Source: Ferruginibacter sp. (lineage in GTDB: Bacteria > Bacteroidota > Bacteroidia > Chitinophagales > Chitinophagaceae). Taken from it: a stretch of DNA of 56,821 nt. The notes under the pieces are model-generated. The model searched no databases and was not told the origin of the DNA. It saw nothing but the letters and a program-made list of their open reading frames with translations. The stretch lies in assembly GCF_014377975.1 (NCBI RefSeq), contig NZ_JACMOO010000174.1, positions 1-56,821 of the forward strand, given 5' to 3'. The translations under genes were made by a program, and so were the position numbers. Positions 35,785 to 44,991 of the stretch are shown here, in pieces (within the stretch, counting starts at the first letter, position 1; the number at the start of each line of letters is the position of its first letter).

Positions 35785-37344
35785 ATGGAAGATACAAAAA
35801 ATATATTCACTGATTCGGGTATTGAAATAAAAGAATTATATCAATCCGCAGATGCAAAACCAAACAACGAATTACCGGGTGAATTCCCTTTTACAAGGGG
35901 CGTTCAACCCGACATGTATCGCGGCAAACTATGGACCATGCGGCAATACGCAGGCTTTAGCACTGCGGAAGAAAGCAATAAAAGATACCACTATTTACTA
36001 TCGCAAGGCGTAAGTGGACTAAGTGTGGCGTTCGATTTACCCACGCAAATTGGGTACGACAGTGACCATGAACTATCAGACGGTGAAGTGGGAAAAGTGG
36101 GCGTAGCCATCGATTCGCTGGAAGACATGGAACGATTGTTTGATGGTATTAAAGTACAGGACATTACCACCTCCATGACCATCAATGCTACCGGTTTTAT
36201 TTTGCTGGCTTTTTATGTTGCACTGGCAAAAAAACAAGGTGCCGATCTGCAGAAAATTTCCGGCACTATCCAAAATGACATTTTAAAAGAGTACGCCGCA
36301 AGAGGAACATACATCTATCCGCCAAAACCTTCCATGCGCATCATCACTGATATTTTTGAGTGGTGTACCAAAGAAATTCCCAAGTGGAATACCATCTCTA
36401 TTTCCGGCTACCATATCCGTGAAGCAGGCAGTACCGCCGTACAGGAAATTGCGTTTACACTTAGTAACGGCAAGGCATACGTGCAGGCTGCTTTGCAAAA
36501 AGGTATGGATATTAATATTTTTGGCAAACGCCTCTCCTTCTTTTTTAATGCACATAATAATTTGTTTGAAGAAGTTGCCAAATTCAGGGCAGCAAGAAAA
36601 ATGTGGGCACAAATAATGAAAGACCTGGGCGCTACAGATCCCAAAGCAATGATGCTGCGCTTTCACACGCAAACCGGCGGAGCCACGCTAACCGCACAGC
36701 AACCTTTAAACAATGTTACCAGGGTAACTATCCAAACGCTGGCCGCAGTGTTGGGCGGTACACAAAGCTTGCATACCAACGGGTACGATGAAGCGCTGAG
36801 CCTGCCCACCGAACAGGCCGCAAGAATAGCCCTGCGTACCCAGCAAATTGTAGCATTTGAGAGTGGAGTTCCCGACACGGTTGATCCTTTGGCAGGAAGT
36901 TATTTTATAGAAAACCTTACCGGTGAGGTAGAAGCCGAAGCGTGGAAATTAATTAAAAAAATTGATGCCCTCGGCGGCAGTGTACATGCCATTGAACAGG
37001 GGTTTATGCAGGATGAAATTGCCAAGAGCGCCTACGAATACCAGTGCCAGATAGAAACCGGTGAAAAAATAATTGTAGGCGTAAATAAGTTTGAAGTGGA
37101 TGAAAAAAATACCGTGCCTGGTTTTAGAATTGACGACAGTATCAGGGAAGTACAATGCCAAAAATTAAAATTATTAAAGGCAAAAAGGGATAATCAAAAA
37201 GTAGCGGAATGCTTGCTGCAAATACATACCGCCGCAACAAATAATTCAAACCTGATGCCTTTTGTTATTAACGCTGTTGAAAATTATTGCACCCTCGGCG
37301 AAATTTCTGACGAACTAAGAAAGGTTTTTGGAGAGTATAAATAG
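35785..37344 (+). CDS. Methylmalonyl-CoA mutase family large subunit without B12 domain
   Basis: 519 residues. The TIM-barrel of acyl-CoA mutases is intact: [76 protein letters not shown], and the [15 protein letters not shown] and [16 protein letters not shown] motifs near the substrate. The chain stops before the C-terminal cobalamin-binding domain (DxHxxG), so a separate small subunit must supply B12. No gene for it is in this window. It could be methylmalonyl-CoA mutase or a related isobutyryl-CoA-type mutase; sequence alone is not decisive. Cytosolic; propionate or branched-chain metabolism. Confidence 0.88.
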   Translation: MEDTKNIFTDSGIEIKELYQSADAKPNNELPGEFPFTRGVQPDMYRGKLWTMRQYAGFSTAEESNKRYHYLLSQGVSGLSVAFDLPTQIGYDSDHELSDGEVGKVGVAIDSLEDMERLFDGIKVQDITTSMTINATGFILLAFYVALAKKQGADLQKISGTIQNDILKEYAARGTYIYPPKPSMRIITDIFEWCTKEIPKWNTISISGYHIREAGSTAVQEIAFTLSNGKAYVQAALQKGMDINIFGKRLSFFFNAHNNLFEEVAKFRAARKMWAQIMKDLGATDPKAMMLRFHTQTGGATLTAQQPLNNVTRVTIQTLAAVLGGTQSLHTNGYDEALSLPTEQAARIALRTQQIVAFESGVPDTVDPLAGSYFIENLTGEVEAEAWKLIKKIDALGGSVHAIEQGFMQDEIAKSAYEYQCQIETGEKIIVGVNKFEVDEKNTVPGFRIDDSIREVQCQKLKLLKAKRDNQKVAECLLQIHTAATNNSNLMPFVINAVENYCTLGEISDELRKVFGEYK

Positions 37345-37538
37345 CTGAGTTGATTTTTTTAGCCAGGCATTTATTTTTTAATTAAACTTTATTGGCGTCG
37401 CACTCTTTTGCTACATAACTTTACCGAGCTGTTTTTAAAATGTATACATCAAAAAATAAGCATTCACTTATCTCATAAAAAATTATGATGCGGAGTTACC
37501 GGAGCACTATTCATTTGCAAAACAAGCGCCAATACTGT

Positions 37539-37936
37539 TTACAGACAAAGGTCTAACACTACAGGGCTGCCTTGATTGTTGATTACATTGCAATAACCGA
37601 TATAAATATTGTTACAGCTTTCTTTTAATTGACAGGCTCCTAAAACCGCAATGCCTGCAAACCCATTGTCATGTGCCTGCACCCTTGTAAGTTTTCTAAA
37701 AATAACACTTTATCTCCAGGTAATAAATGTACTTCATTTATTTTTTTAATCGTCTTCCATGGACTATTAATAGTTCCCTTGTTTTTATCATCGCCCGTTG
37801 ATGCAAGATAATATGTTTTAGTTTTTATAATCATTCGTAATGGTTGCAACCAGGCAAAACTGGTACAAATAAAAAAGCTGAAAAATAAAATACAGGTTAA
37901 CAACAAATAACTGAAGGCTGGTAAATTTCTAAACAT
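37539..37936 (-). pseudogene. Broken right-handed beta-helix protein
   Basis: From ATG 37936: an N-terminal hydrophobic segment (FSYLLLTCILFFSFFICT), then KTYYLASTGDDKNKGTINSP and WKTIKKINEVHLLPGDKVLF, the characteristic start of DUF1565/parallel beta-helix proteins. That frame breaks within about 25 codons and ends at 37640. In another frame, ending at 37539-37541, come AHDNGFAGIAVLGACQLKE and CNNIYIGYCNVINNQGSP, which are beta-helix coils. The intact family is several hundred residues long, so an internal deletion plus a frameshift has destroyed the gene. Flanking sequence shows no further coils. Confidence 0.7.
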
Positions 37937-38305
37937 TTTATGGCAGATTTACTCCTTTAAAAAATAATCACGGATGTACCTGACTTATTTTTGGGTCAAA
38001 TTTTAATGAGTAATATAGAAAATTTTGAGGTACCTGCGTAAATAGTTGTTACAACTTGTTGTTCACCTTTGAAATACAATAACATTTTTTTAGTAAAAAT
38101 ACGACGGTAGATTTAGTATTTTTATTACTACAGAACAGGAGCAAAAAAAGTGTATACATTATTCCTGAGTTCTAACTTGCAGATAATAAAAAAACTACTT
38201 TTTATTTGCATAATCAAAAAATGGTTCAATTATTTCTCTATCCCTTTTTCTTTTAATTACAACCATTATTATTATTGAATTTACATAAAATGCACTAATA
38301 TAAAT
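37937..38305. other. Gene-free spacer
   Basis: 369 bp of AT-rich sequence before the GAF gene. I see no hairpin, no box close to the TAnnTTTG consensus near the start codon, and no protein-like frame. Confidence 0.45.
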
Positions 38306-39466
38306 ATGCAGTTCGCTATATTACCAGATAATGAAGAACAAAGGCTTAAAAATCTTTTGTCGTACGAAATACTTGATACCCCGGAAGAAAAGGATTTTAA
38401 TGATCTTGCTACACTGGCAGTACATATCAGCGGTTGCCCCTTTGCGCTGATATCTTTTACTGATAAAGACAGGCAATGGTTTAAAGCAAAAAAAAATATA
38501 ACCGAAAAAGAAAGCGGCAGAAACATTTCTTTTTGTTCACACGCCATGTTAAAAAATGAGGTGATGGTAGTAAATGATATGCACAAGGATGAGCGGTTTT
38601 TTGATAATCCGCTTGTTACCGGCGACTTAGCCGTTTCTTTTTATGCAGGCGTGCCCATCATTAGTGAAGCAGGGTTCGCTGTGGGTACTGTATGCGTAAT
38701 TGATACAAAGGCCAAACATATTTTTTCTGTTCAACAGCAACATGCTTTAGAAATTATCGCAGGCCAGGTAAGTAAACTGCTGGAGCTAAGACTAAAAAAT
38801 AAATTAATTATTGACAGAAGTAAGTTACTTATAGAAGCAGAAAAGCAATTTGCACAACTTACCCTTACAAATTATGATAAAGAAAAAAGCCATATTGCCA
38901 ATGAATTACAAGAAAATTTTGCACAAACACTGGCAGCCATTAAATTATATATAGAGTTTGCAGAAGAGTCTAAAGAAATGTCCGGACATTTTTTGAAAAA
39001 AAGTAAAGGGCATATTACCGAATTAATCAGAGAGGTAAGAGATTTGACAAAAACCCTTGTTCCTACCACGATGGATAATGACAATTACATAGATATTATT
39101 CAGGATATGGCAATCCAGTTTGGTAAAGACAATAACATTAATATTCAATTTTTTTACACGAAAAATTTTGGGAGTTTTGATACCAATACAGGCCTTACTA
39201 TTTTTAGAATTATAGAGAATCAGATACAAATTGCCCTGAATTCCGGAGCAAAAAACATAACTATTAAGATAAAAAAAACGAAAACATTGTCGGTTGTATT
39301 TACTGACGACTGTGTAACAGATTCTCTTGAATTCCGCGAAAAAGACATTTTGTTTAACAATACCATTACCAGAATTGGAATATTAAAAGGGAAATTACAG
39401 ATTGGAAAAGACACTGCAGGTAAAAATTTTATTGCACTTACCATTCCGATAAGTGCAGGCAAATAA
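38306..39466 (+). CDS. GAF domain protein with degenerate histidine-kinase core
   Basis: 386 residues. A GAF domain spans about 20-165 (with FALISFTDKDRQWFKAKK and AGVPIISEAGFAVGTVCV). It is followed by a HisKA_3-like helix region (about 188-252): KEKSHIANELQENFAQTLAA, then EVRDLTKTLVP. The phosphoacceptor His of this family (usual ELHD) is Gln202 here (ELQE). The following ATPase-like domain (about 255-386) lacks a recognisable N-box and glycine boxes; the region that should hold GxGL reads ITRIGILKGKLQ. It therefore probably cannot autophosphorylate and may be a pseudokinase or allosteric partner. Cytosolic, no response regulator nearby. Confidence 0.85.
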   Translation: MQFAILPDNEEQRLKNLLSYEILDTPEEKDFNDLATLAVHISGCPFALISFTDKDRQWFKAKKNITEKESGRNISFCSHAMLKNEVMVVNDMHKDERFFDNPLVTGDLAVSFYAGVPIISEAGFAVGTVCVIDTKAKHIFSVQQQHALEIIAGQVSKLLELRLKNKLIIDRSKLLIEAEKQFAQLTLTNYDKEKSHIANELQENFAQTLAAIKLYIEFAEESKEMSGHFLKKSKGHITELIREVRDLTKTLVPTTMDNDNYIDIIQDMAIQFGKDNNINIQFFYTKNFGSFDTNTGLTIFRIIENQIQIALNSGAKNITIKIKKTKTLSVVFTDDCVTDSLEFREKDILFNNTITRIGILKGKLQIGKDTAGKNFIALTIPISAGK

Positions 39467-39474
39467 ATGCTACA

Positions 39475-40524
39475 TTATTTTTGCCGCCCAAATTCATCTG
39501 CCTGTTTATTTATTTCTTTAAGAGATAACGAATTTATTCCTTCATCTATAATTACCCGGTAACGAAAAGCCACACTATCCCCCTTTTTAATGGAAAGATT
39601 TTTAACCTTTTGGCCATTGGTAAATATTTTTTCTCCCAATGGATTAGCCGCAAATAATCCATACCCACGGGCATGCCAGTAAGTAGGATAGTTGGGATTA
39701 TGCGGATGATCAATCACTACAATACTCACTGAATCTTTCCCCATTCTGCCGTACATTTTACACCACCTGCCCCTGGTGCTCCATACACTGTCCCCCAGCT
39801 TTCCTTCGCTGGAAATAAAGTTGCCATTTGCAATCGCATCGGAACCACCTTTTACAACGGTTGCGTTTCCTTTATCATCCGTAAATTGCTGGTCTTTGGA
39901 TGTTGGTATTTGTAATGCATGAGCCACTCTTATTCCTAATAGACCATCTTTAGCATCTGCGAAAAGCAGGTTGGTATTGGCTTTTAAAACTGTTACCCTG
40001 TCAATGATGCGCTGATGATCTGTACCGCTGAATTCAAAACGGGTAGTTTCTTCCAGCAAGACCTCATTTTGCTGATTTGTCCAGTTGGCATGATAGCTTA
40101 GAATACCTTTTGTTCCGCTGCTTGTTTCAATAATATGATCTGTTTTTATCCAGCCGTAGGAATGTTTTTTTTCTGGCGGTATTGCGTAAGAATTATTCCA
40201 GAAATCGAGGCCGTTTACATTTTCAAAAGTAAACCACATACCCATGTGGTGGGGATGATCATTGGGCTCCCCGGGTTGTGGGTTTAAAGGAAAGCCTCTG
40301 GTAACAATGGTTCCGTCGGCAGCATGTATATTAAACAACACGGGCTTCTCCAATGAATCCGGATATAAAAAACTGGCAAATATTTTACCGCCTGCAAATA
40401 CTTCCACCTTCTTTTCTGTACCACTTTTTATAACCTTTATTACTGCGCTTTTTTGAGCAGTGGCAGTAAAAAAAGCAACATAGGCAACAAGGCTTAAACT
40501 GGTCAATTTTACAATCGTTTTCAT
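39475..40524 (-). CDS. Secreted PmoA-like family protein (DUF6807)
   Basis: 349 residues from ATG 40524 (MKTIVKLTSLSLVAYVAFF); ATGs further upstream would add 20 residues without merit. Signal peptide to about residue 23 (ATAQ). The family core includes RGFPLNPQPGEPNDHPHHMG and GMWFTFENVNGLDFWN, with a conserved HPHHMG motif that may bind metal, and YPTYWHARGYGLFAANPLGE near the end. Members are annotated as PmoA or DUF6807, often beside carbohydrate or oxidoreductase genes; the molecular role is not established. It starts 16 bp after the GH13 gene, in one operon. Confidence 0.85.
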   Translation of the reverse strand: MKTIVKLTSLSLVAYVAFFTATAQKSAVIKVIKSGTEKKVEVFAGGKIFASFLYPDSLEKPVLFNIHAADGTIVTRGFPLNPQPGEPNDHPHHMGMWFTFENVNGLDFWNNSYAIPPEKKHSYGWIKTDHIIETSSGTKGILSYHANWTNQQNEVLLEETTRFEFSGTDHQRIIDRVTVLKANTNLLFADAKDGLLGIRVAHALQIPTSKDQQFTDDKGNATVVKGGSDAIANGNFISSEGKLGDSVWSTRGRWCKMYGRMGKDSVSIVVIDHPHNPNYPTYWHARGYGLFAANPLGEKIFTNGQKVKNLSIKKGDSVAFRYRVIIDEGINSLSLKEINKQADEFGRQK

Positions 40525-40540
40525 ACTGTTTATTATAAAA

Positions 40541-41818
40541 TTATTTTTCATATACAAGGTATTGCCATGGCTGTAATTCAACAATTTTTAATCCTGTAAA
40601 GTCTTCTTCGTGTTTATCAAATACATTGATAAATTTACCGTTCAGGTGTTCATCCAATATACTGCAGCTTAAAGCTTCTTTACTAAAGTTTAATAAAACC
40701 AATACTTCAGCTTGTCCATTTTTTCGCAGGTAAGCCATTACTTTATCTCCGTTATTCATGGATAAATTATAGGTGGTTACTGCGGCATCCCCTGCACGTA
40801 AGGCTGTATTATTTTTGTGCAAAGTGAGCAAAGTTTTATAAAAATCATGCAGTTCATATTTTCCATTCCAGTCTATCTGGTCTTTATCAAAAAATTGTAA
40901 TCTTTTATAATTGGGTAATTCCTGGCCACTGTAAATTAAAGGCAGTCCATTTCTTGTAAAACTAAATACAGCAAGGGCTTTGGCAGCATCACCATACTTT
41001 TCATATTCCGTACCGTTCCATGTATTTTCATCATGGTTGCTGGTAAACCAAAGCGGGATAGCATCCGGGCCCCCGTTTGTGTCGTACCGGTGCACCACTT
41101 CATCCAACAAATATTTATCCTGTCCTTGTTTATAAAATTCTTCTGTTTTATGCATCCAGGTCCAGGTGTAACAGGCATCAAAAGCCTGGTAATAATCCGG
41201 ATGATCCAACGGGTCACTTTCTGCCAGCCAAAAAAGTGTTTTGGTTTTTTCGAGTGCTGCCCGGGCTTCCATCCAAAAATCAAGCTGTACCCAAAATGCA
41301 AGGTCGCAGCGGTATCCATCAATATCACATTCTTTTACCCAAAATTCCATGGCATCAATCATGGCTTTCCTTAACGCCGGATTTTGATAATCCAGTTCAA
41401 TAATATCACTCATTCCACTGGCAATTTTAAAATCACCATTTTCGGCTCTTTTAAAATATTCCGGATTGGTTACTGTCCACACATGATCCCATCCGGTGTG
41501 GTTAGCAACCCAATCAATAATTACGTTAAAACCCATGCCTTGTGCCAGTTTTACCAATTTCTTAAAATCATTCAGGGTACCAAATTCGGGATTAATGGCG
41601 GTATAATCACTACATGCATACGGACTGCCTAAACTACCTTTTTTATTTTGCTGGGCAATGGGTGTAATGGGCATAAACCATAAGGTAGATACACCCATTT
41701 GCTGAAGCCTTGGCAACTCTTTTGCAAAAGCATTGAAAGTACCTTCAGGTGTATATTGCCGAACATTCACTTCATAAACATCGGTATTGTTTATCCAGGC
41801 AGCTTTTTTAAAACTCAT
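40541..41818 (-). CDS. GH13 family alpha-amylase-type glycosidase
   Basis: 425 residues, cytosolic-looking (no signal peptide). The TIM-barrel catalytic residues are in place: DVYEVNVRQYTPEGTF at the N-terminus, VIIDWVANHTGWDH (region I), the nucleophile Asp in DGYRCDLAFWV (region II), the acid/base Glu in FWLAESDPLDHP (region III) and the stabilising Asp in FTSNHDENTWNGTE (region IV). A small C-terminal beta domain ends LQPWQYLVYEK. It hydrolyses alpha-1,4 glucans or related sugars. The downstream PmoA-like gene is co-transcribed. A -7 box lies at 41918-41925. Confidence 0.94.
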   Translation of the reverse strand: MSFKKAAWINNTDVYEVNVRQYTPEGTFNAFAKELPRLQQMGVSTLWFMPITPIAQQNKKGSLGSPYACSDYTAINPEFGTLNDFKKLVKLAQGMGFNVIIDWVANHTGWDHVWTVTNPEYFKRAENGDFKIASGMSDIIELDYQNPALRKAMIDAMEFWVKECDIDGYRCDLAFWVQLDFWMEARAALEKTKTLFWLAESDPLDHPDYYQAFDACYTWTWMHKTEEFYKQGQDKYLLDEVVHRYDTNGGPDAIPLWFTSNHDENTWNGTEYEKYGDAAKALAVFSFTRNGLPLIYSGQELPNYKRLQFFDKDQIDWNGKYELHDFYKTLLTLHKNNTALRAGDAAVTTYNLSMNNGDKVMAYLRKNGQAEVLVLLNFSKEALSCSILDEHLNGKFINVFDKHEEDFTGLKIVELQPWQYLVYEK

Positions 41819-41917
41819 ATCGGCGGTTTATTTTTACAGTTGATTTCGTATTGTGTTATAAAAACCGGAGAAATACCGGCAGGCAAAAAATATTTTCAGA
41901 CAGGCAATTTTACAAAT

Positions 41918-41925
41918 CAAAAGTA
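41918..41925 (-). promoter_or_regulatory. -7 box (TACTTTTG) of the GH13-PmoA operon
   Basis: Minus-strand TACTTTTG matches TAnnTTTG, about 100 bp upstream of the GH13 start at 41818. Confidence 0.45.
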
Positions 41926-42051
41926 AGACAGAATGATGATTATACCCCATTAGTAAAATACAACCATTACCGCTTTACAAACAACCCACCCGCATCACTG
42001 CAAACCTGAGCCATAAAAAAGCTATCGGAGTAAAAAAATTCACAAACAATG

Positions 42052-42059
42052 TACCTTTG
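42052..42059 (+). promoter_or_regulatory. -7 box (TACCTTTG) immediately before ispH
   Basis: TACCTTTG matches TAnnTTTG and ends 5 bases before the ATG at 42065. Normal spacing would put the transcription start at or within a base or two of the start codon (leaderless or nearly so). Confidence 0.5.
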
Positions 42060-42064
42060 TAATA

Positions 42065-43291
42065 ATGAAACAATTTAATGTTCCCATCATTTACCGAAGC
42101 CCTTTAATTGCGGCTGTAAAAAATAAGCGCAGGCAGCAGGATAAAATGAAAAAAGATTATACTCCTTCCCTGCTCGATTTTGGCAACCTGCAAATATATT
42201 TAGCCCGGCATTTTGGTTTTTGTTATGGCGTTGAAAATGCGATTGATATAGCTTTTAGAACCATTGACGAAAACCCCGGTAAAAAAATTTATTTATTAAG
42301 TGAAATGATTCATAATCCGCAGGTAAATACAGACCTGCTGCAAAGAGGGGTTGAGTTTTTGCAAGATCCCACGGGCAAACAGCTAGTGCCTTTTGAAACG
42401 CTCACAAAAGATGACGTCGTGATCATTCCTGCCTTTGGCACAACACTGCTTATTGAAGAAAAATTAAAAGCCATCGGCATTCCTGTTGAAAAATATGATA
42501 CCACCTGCCCTTTTGTTGAAAAAGTGTGGAACCGAAGTGAACAGATTGCCACTAAAAATTACAGTGTGGTGGTGCATGGTAAACCTGCCCATGAAGAAAC
42601 CCGTGCAACTTTTTCGCATGCAGCTTTTAACACACCCACTATTGTTGTAAATGATATGCAGGAAACAATTTCGCTGAGTGAGTATATCACCGGCCAAAAA
42701 CCTGCTGCCGGTTTTTATACAGAATTTGCGGGCCGTTTTTCTGAAGGCTTTAACATTACAAAAGATTTGCAACGTTTTGGTGTGGTAAACCAAACCACTA
42801 TGCTAGCCAGCGATACACAGGCTATTTCAGATTTTTTAAAACAAGTGGTGATGAAAAAATATGGTTTAACAGAAGCTACCGTTGAAACCTATTTTGCAGA
42901 TACAAAGGACACCTTATGTTATGCCACCAACGATAACCAGACGGCAGTATATGGTCTTTTACAAACCCCGGCACACCTTGCCATCGTAGTGGGCGGCTAC
43001 AACAGCAGTAATACTTCTCACCTGGTTGAATTGTGTGAACACAAACTACCCACTTATTTCATAAGCAGTGAAGAAAATATACTTTCATCAACAGAAATTA
43101 TGCATTATAATTTGCATACAAAGCAACAGTTTACCACTGCAGGTTTTTTACCTTCAAAACAACCGGTAAAAATTTTATTAACCAGTGGTGCCAGTTGCCC
43201 GGACGCATTGGTGGAAGGTGTAATCAGCAAACTTGTATCGTTGTGTAGTGCAACATATAACCTACAACAGTTGATGGAACAGTTTGTCTGA
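42065..43291 (+). CDS. ispH: 4-hydroxy-3-methylbut-2-enyl diphosphate reductase IspH, long form
   Basis: 408 residues. The final enzyme of the MEP isoprenoid pathway, making IPP and DMAPP with a 4Fe-4S cluster. The three cluster cysteines are in HFGFCYGVENA, DTTCPFVEKVW and SGASCPDALVEGV. The N-terminal extension MKQFNVPIIYRSPLIAA (about 1-30) and the inserts make this the roughly 400-residue form I associate with Bacteroidota rather than the 310-residue E. coli type. The start is supported by that conserved extension. A -7 box ends 5 bp before the ATG. Confidence 0.95.
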   Translation: MKQFNVPIIYRSPLIAAVKNKRRQQDKMKKDYTPSLLDFGNLQIYLARHFGFCYGVENAIDIAFRTIDENPGKKIYLLSEMIHNPQVNTDLLQRGVEFLQDPTGKQLVPFETLTKDDVVIIPAFGTTLLIEEKLKAIGIPVEKYDTTCPFVEKVWNRSEQIATKNYSVVVHGKPAHEETRATFSHAAFNTPTIVVNDMQETISLSEYITGQKPAAGFYTEFAGRFSEGFNITKDLQRFGVVNQTTMLASDTQAISDFLKQVVMKKYGLTEATVETYFADTKDTLCYATNDNQTAVYGLLQTPAHLAIVVGGYNSSNTSHLVELCEHKLPTYFISSEENILSSTEIMHYNLHTKQQFTTAGFLPSKQPVKILLTSGASCPDALVEGVISKLVSLCSATYNLQQLMEQFV

Positions 43292-43825
43292 CTTTTTATT
43301 TCATTATAGTCACCTGATATGTCTTTAACCCTTCCTGTTTCTATTATTAGTATTTACCGTATTGCGATAAGTTTATTTTTTTATATCCAGGTTTGTGTTT
43401 GCTTGATAGACGGGTTGAAGCCCCGGCCATCAAAAACAACCTTTATTTAAGCGATACAGATTTAGGGAGTGATGATCATTGCCCGCAGATTTAAAAACCG
43501 GCCTTTCGCTGGCAGATTTCCTTTTGAGCGTTTTGACTGGTGCGGTGTTAATTACAAGAAAGTTTTTAAAACACCTTGCTACCTAAAAACGATAAACTAT
43601 ATTACTTATATCTGTTCAATGGCAAAAGGGCTCTTTGTGGCTGACTTATTGGTTATCAAATTTGAGGTTAAGCAATTGGTACAAATAAGTGAAATCATTA
43701 TCTAAAATGAATTTCTTAAAGCCCTAACTTTTCTATTTATCATTGGTTACAATTGCTTTTAATTGGTTGATGCTGGCGTGTACTCGATAGTGCGTTAACG
43801 TTCGGGCTTACCGAAATATCAATTG
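43292..43825. other. Gene-free region
   Basis: About 530 bp with only chance open frames (a 78-codon frame rich in Phe/Lys/Ile on the plus strand). No hairpin terminator seen after ispH. Confidence 0.4.
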
Positions 43826-44038
43826 CTATTTCTCCTGAACAGCCATGGCAGCTACTTCCACCTTGATATTTTTGGAACTTTTACCGGGGCAGCCATTGAT
43901 ATATTTAATATTACAGGCTGCGGGTTTGCGCTGGTCCTTACCTTTATTGCAATCATTGGGTTTACAACTACAATTCCTGCAACCAAAATTAAAATGGATT
44001 GATATTACGCTAATAATTACTAATAGCGTATACTTCAC
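43826..44038 (-). CDS. Possible small Cys-rich lipoprotein
   Basis: 70 residues from GTG 44038. Residues 2-20 are a short basic start and a hydrophobic segment (YTLLVIISVISIHFNF) followed by Gly-Cys, a lipobox-like site. The mature part holds six further cysteines (CSCKPNDC and others) in a compact Lys-rich segment, then a tail ending VEVAAMAVQEK. No ATG fits, and upstream codons in the same frame do not look coding. It would be a surface lipoprotein with disulfides or metal binding. Real-gene status is uncertain. Confidence 0.35.
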   Translation of the reverse strand: MKYTLLVIISVISIHFNFGCRNCSCKPNDCNKGKDQRKPAACNIKYINGCPGKSSKNIKVEVAAMAVQEK

Positions 44039-44287
44039 ACATTTTGAATAACCGATATTTTTTAGTCCTCCTATCCGGATAATATGCCCGCTATTTTGTT
44101 TACAAAAAAATACCGGAAAAAACATTTGTGGTGGCGAAAAATTCCCATTATGGAAAAAAAATTCACTTTTAATGATTGCATTTCGTTAACATGGCTTAAA
44201 ATTATTGTAATTATTCTGGCAGTAATTTTGATTGACTGCTATAAACAGCATTATTTCTCTTTAATTCACACCTTAAAAAAATTGTTT

Positions 44288-44872
44288 ATGAAAAAAATTA
44301 TGATCATAAGTGCAATGTTTCTTACGACGACCGCCTTTGCACAAAAATTTGAAATTGGCGCAAAAGCCGGAGTTAACATTAGTAATTTTACAGGACATAG
44401 CGACTGGCAAAATGCAAAAACCAACTCACTGGTTGGATTTCATGCTGGCGGCTTTGTTAGCTTTTTTCTTGGTAATACTTTCGCCATTCAGCCCGAAGTA
44501 TTATTTTCTTCACAAGGCGCAAAATATCAGGATGCTACCCACAATGAAAATCTTACTATCAATTACATCAATGTTCCTGTAATGCTAAAATTAAGAAGTA
44601 CCAGTGGATTTTATATTGAAGCAGGTCCGCAACTTGGGTTTAAAATCAGTGAATCAAGTAGTAGTATTGACAGTCTTGCGAAAACTACTGATTTATCTAT
44701 TGCCGGGGGTATAGGTTACCATAGCAAAATCGGCTTAGGCATAGGAGCACGCTATACCGCAGGTCTTTCCAAAGTAGGTGATTTTAAACCTGCCAACGGT
44801 ATAAATCCCAATTTTAAGAATGGCGTTATACAGATCAGCTTGTTTTATACTTTATTTAATAGCAGGAAATAA
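44288..44872 (+). CDS. Outer-membrane beta-barrel protein (PorT/OmpA-like domain)
   Basis: 194 residues from ATG 44288 (MKKIMIISAMFLTTTAFAQ), which gives a clean signal peptide; the frame is open further upstream but that part is not protein-like. The mature part begins KFEIGAKAGVNISNFTG, the usual start of the PF13568-type eight-stranded barrel in Bacteroidota, with strands FFLGNTFAIQPEVLFSSQGA, LTINYINVPVMLKLR and SGFYIEAGPQLGFK and a final strand VIQISLFYTLF. It is a small outer-membrane protein of unknown specific role. A terminator follows at 44942. Confidence 0.9.
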   Translation: MKKIMIISAMFLTTTAFAQKFEIGAKAGVNISNFTGHSDWQNAKTNSLVGFHAGGFVSFFLGNTFAIQPEVLFSSQGAKYQDATHNENLTINYINVPVMLKLRSTSGFYIEAGPQLGFKISESSSSIDSLAKTTDLSIAGGIGYHSKIGLGIGARYTAGLSKVGDFKPANGINPNFKNGVIQISLFYTLFNSRK

Positions 44873-44941
44873 TATTGAATTTGCTTAGCCAGGCTGGCGA
44901 CAGTTTGTTTAAGACCATATTTACATGAATGCCTGAAAATT

Positions 44942-44974
44942 AAAAAAGCACCAGTTGTTAGCTGGTGCTTTTTT
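44942..44974. terminator. Bidirectional intrinsic terminator
   Basis: GCACCAG (44948-44954) and CTGGTGC (44962-44968) with six As before and six Ts after; serves the convergent genes at 44288 (plus) and 44992 (minus). Confidence 0.9.
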
Positions 44975-44991
44975 AATTTAGTAAATGCTTT

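Noticed and set aside
40936-41403. Long frames in other registers over the GH13 gene
   Set aside because: They are shadows; the minus-strand amylase reading has all four catalytic regions.
43469-43705. 78-codon plus-strand frame
   Set aside because: No promoter, no domain, irregular composition.
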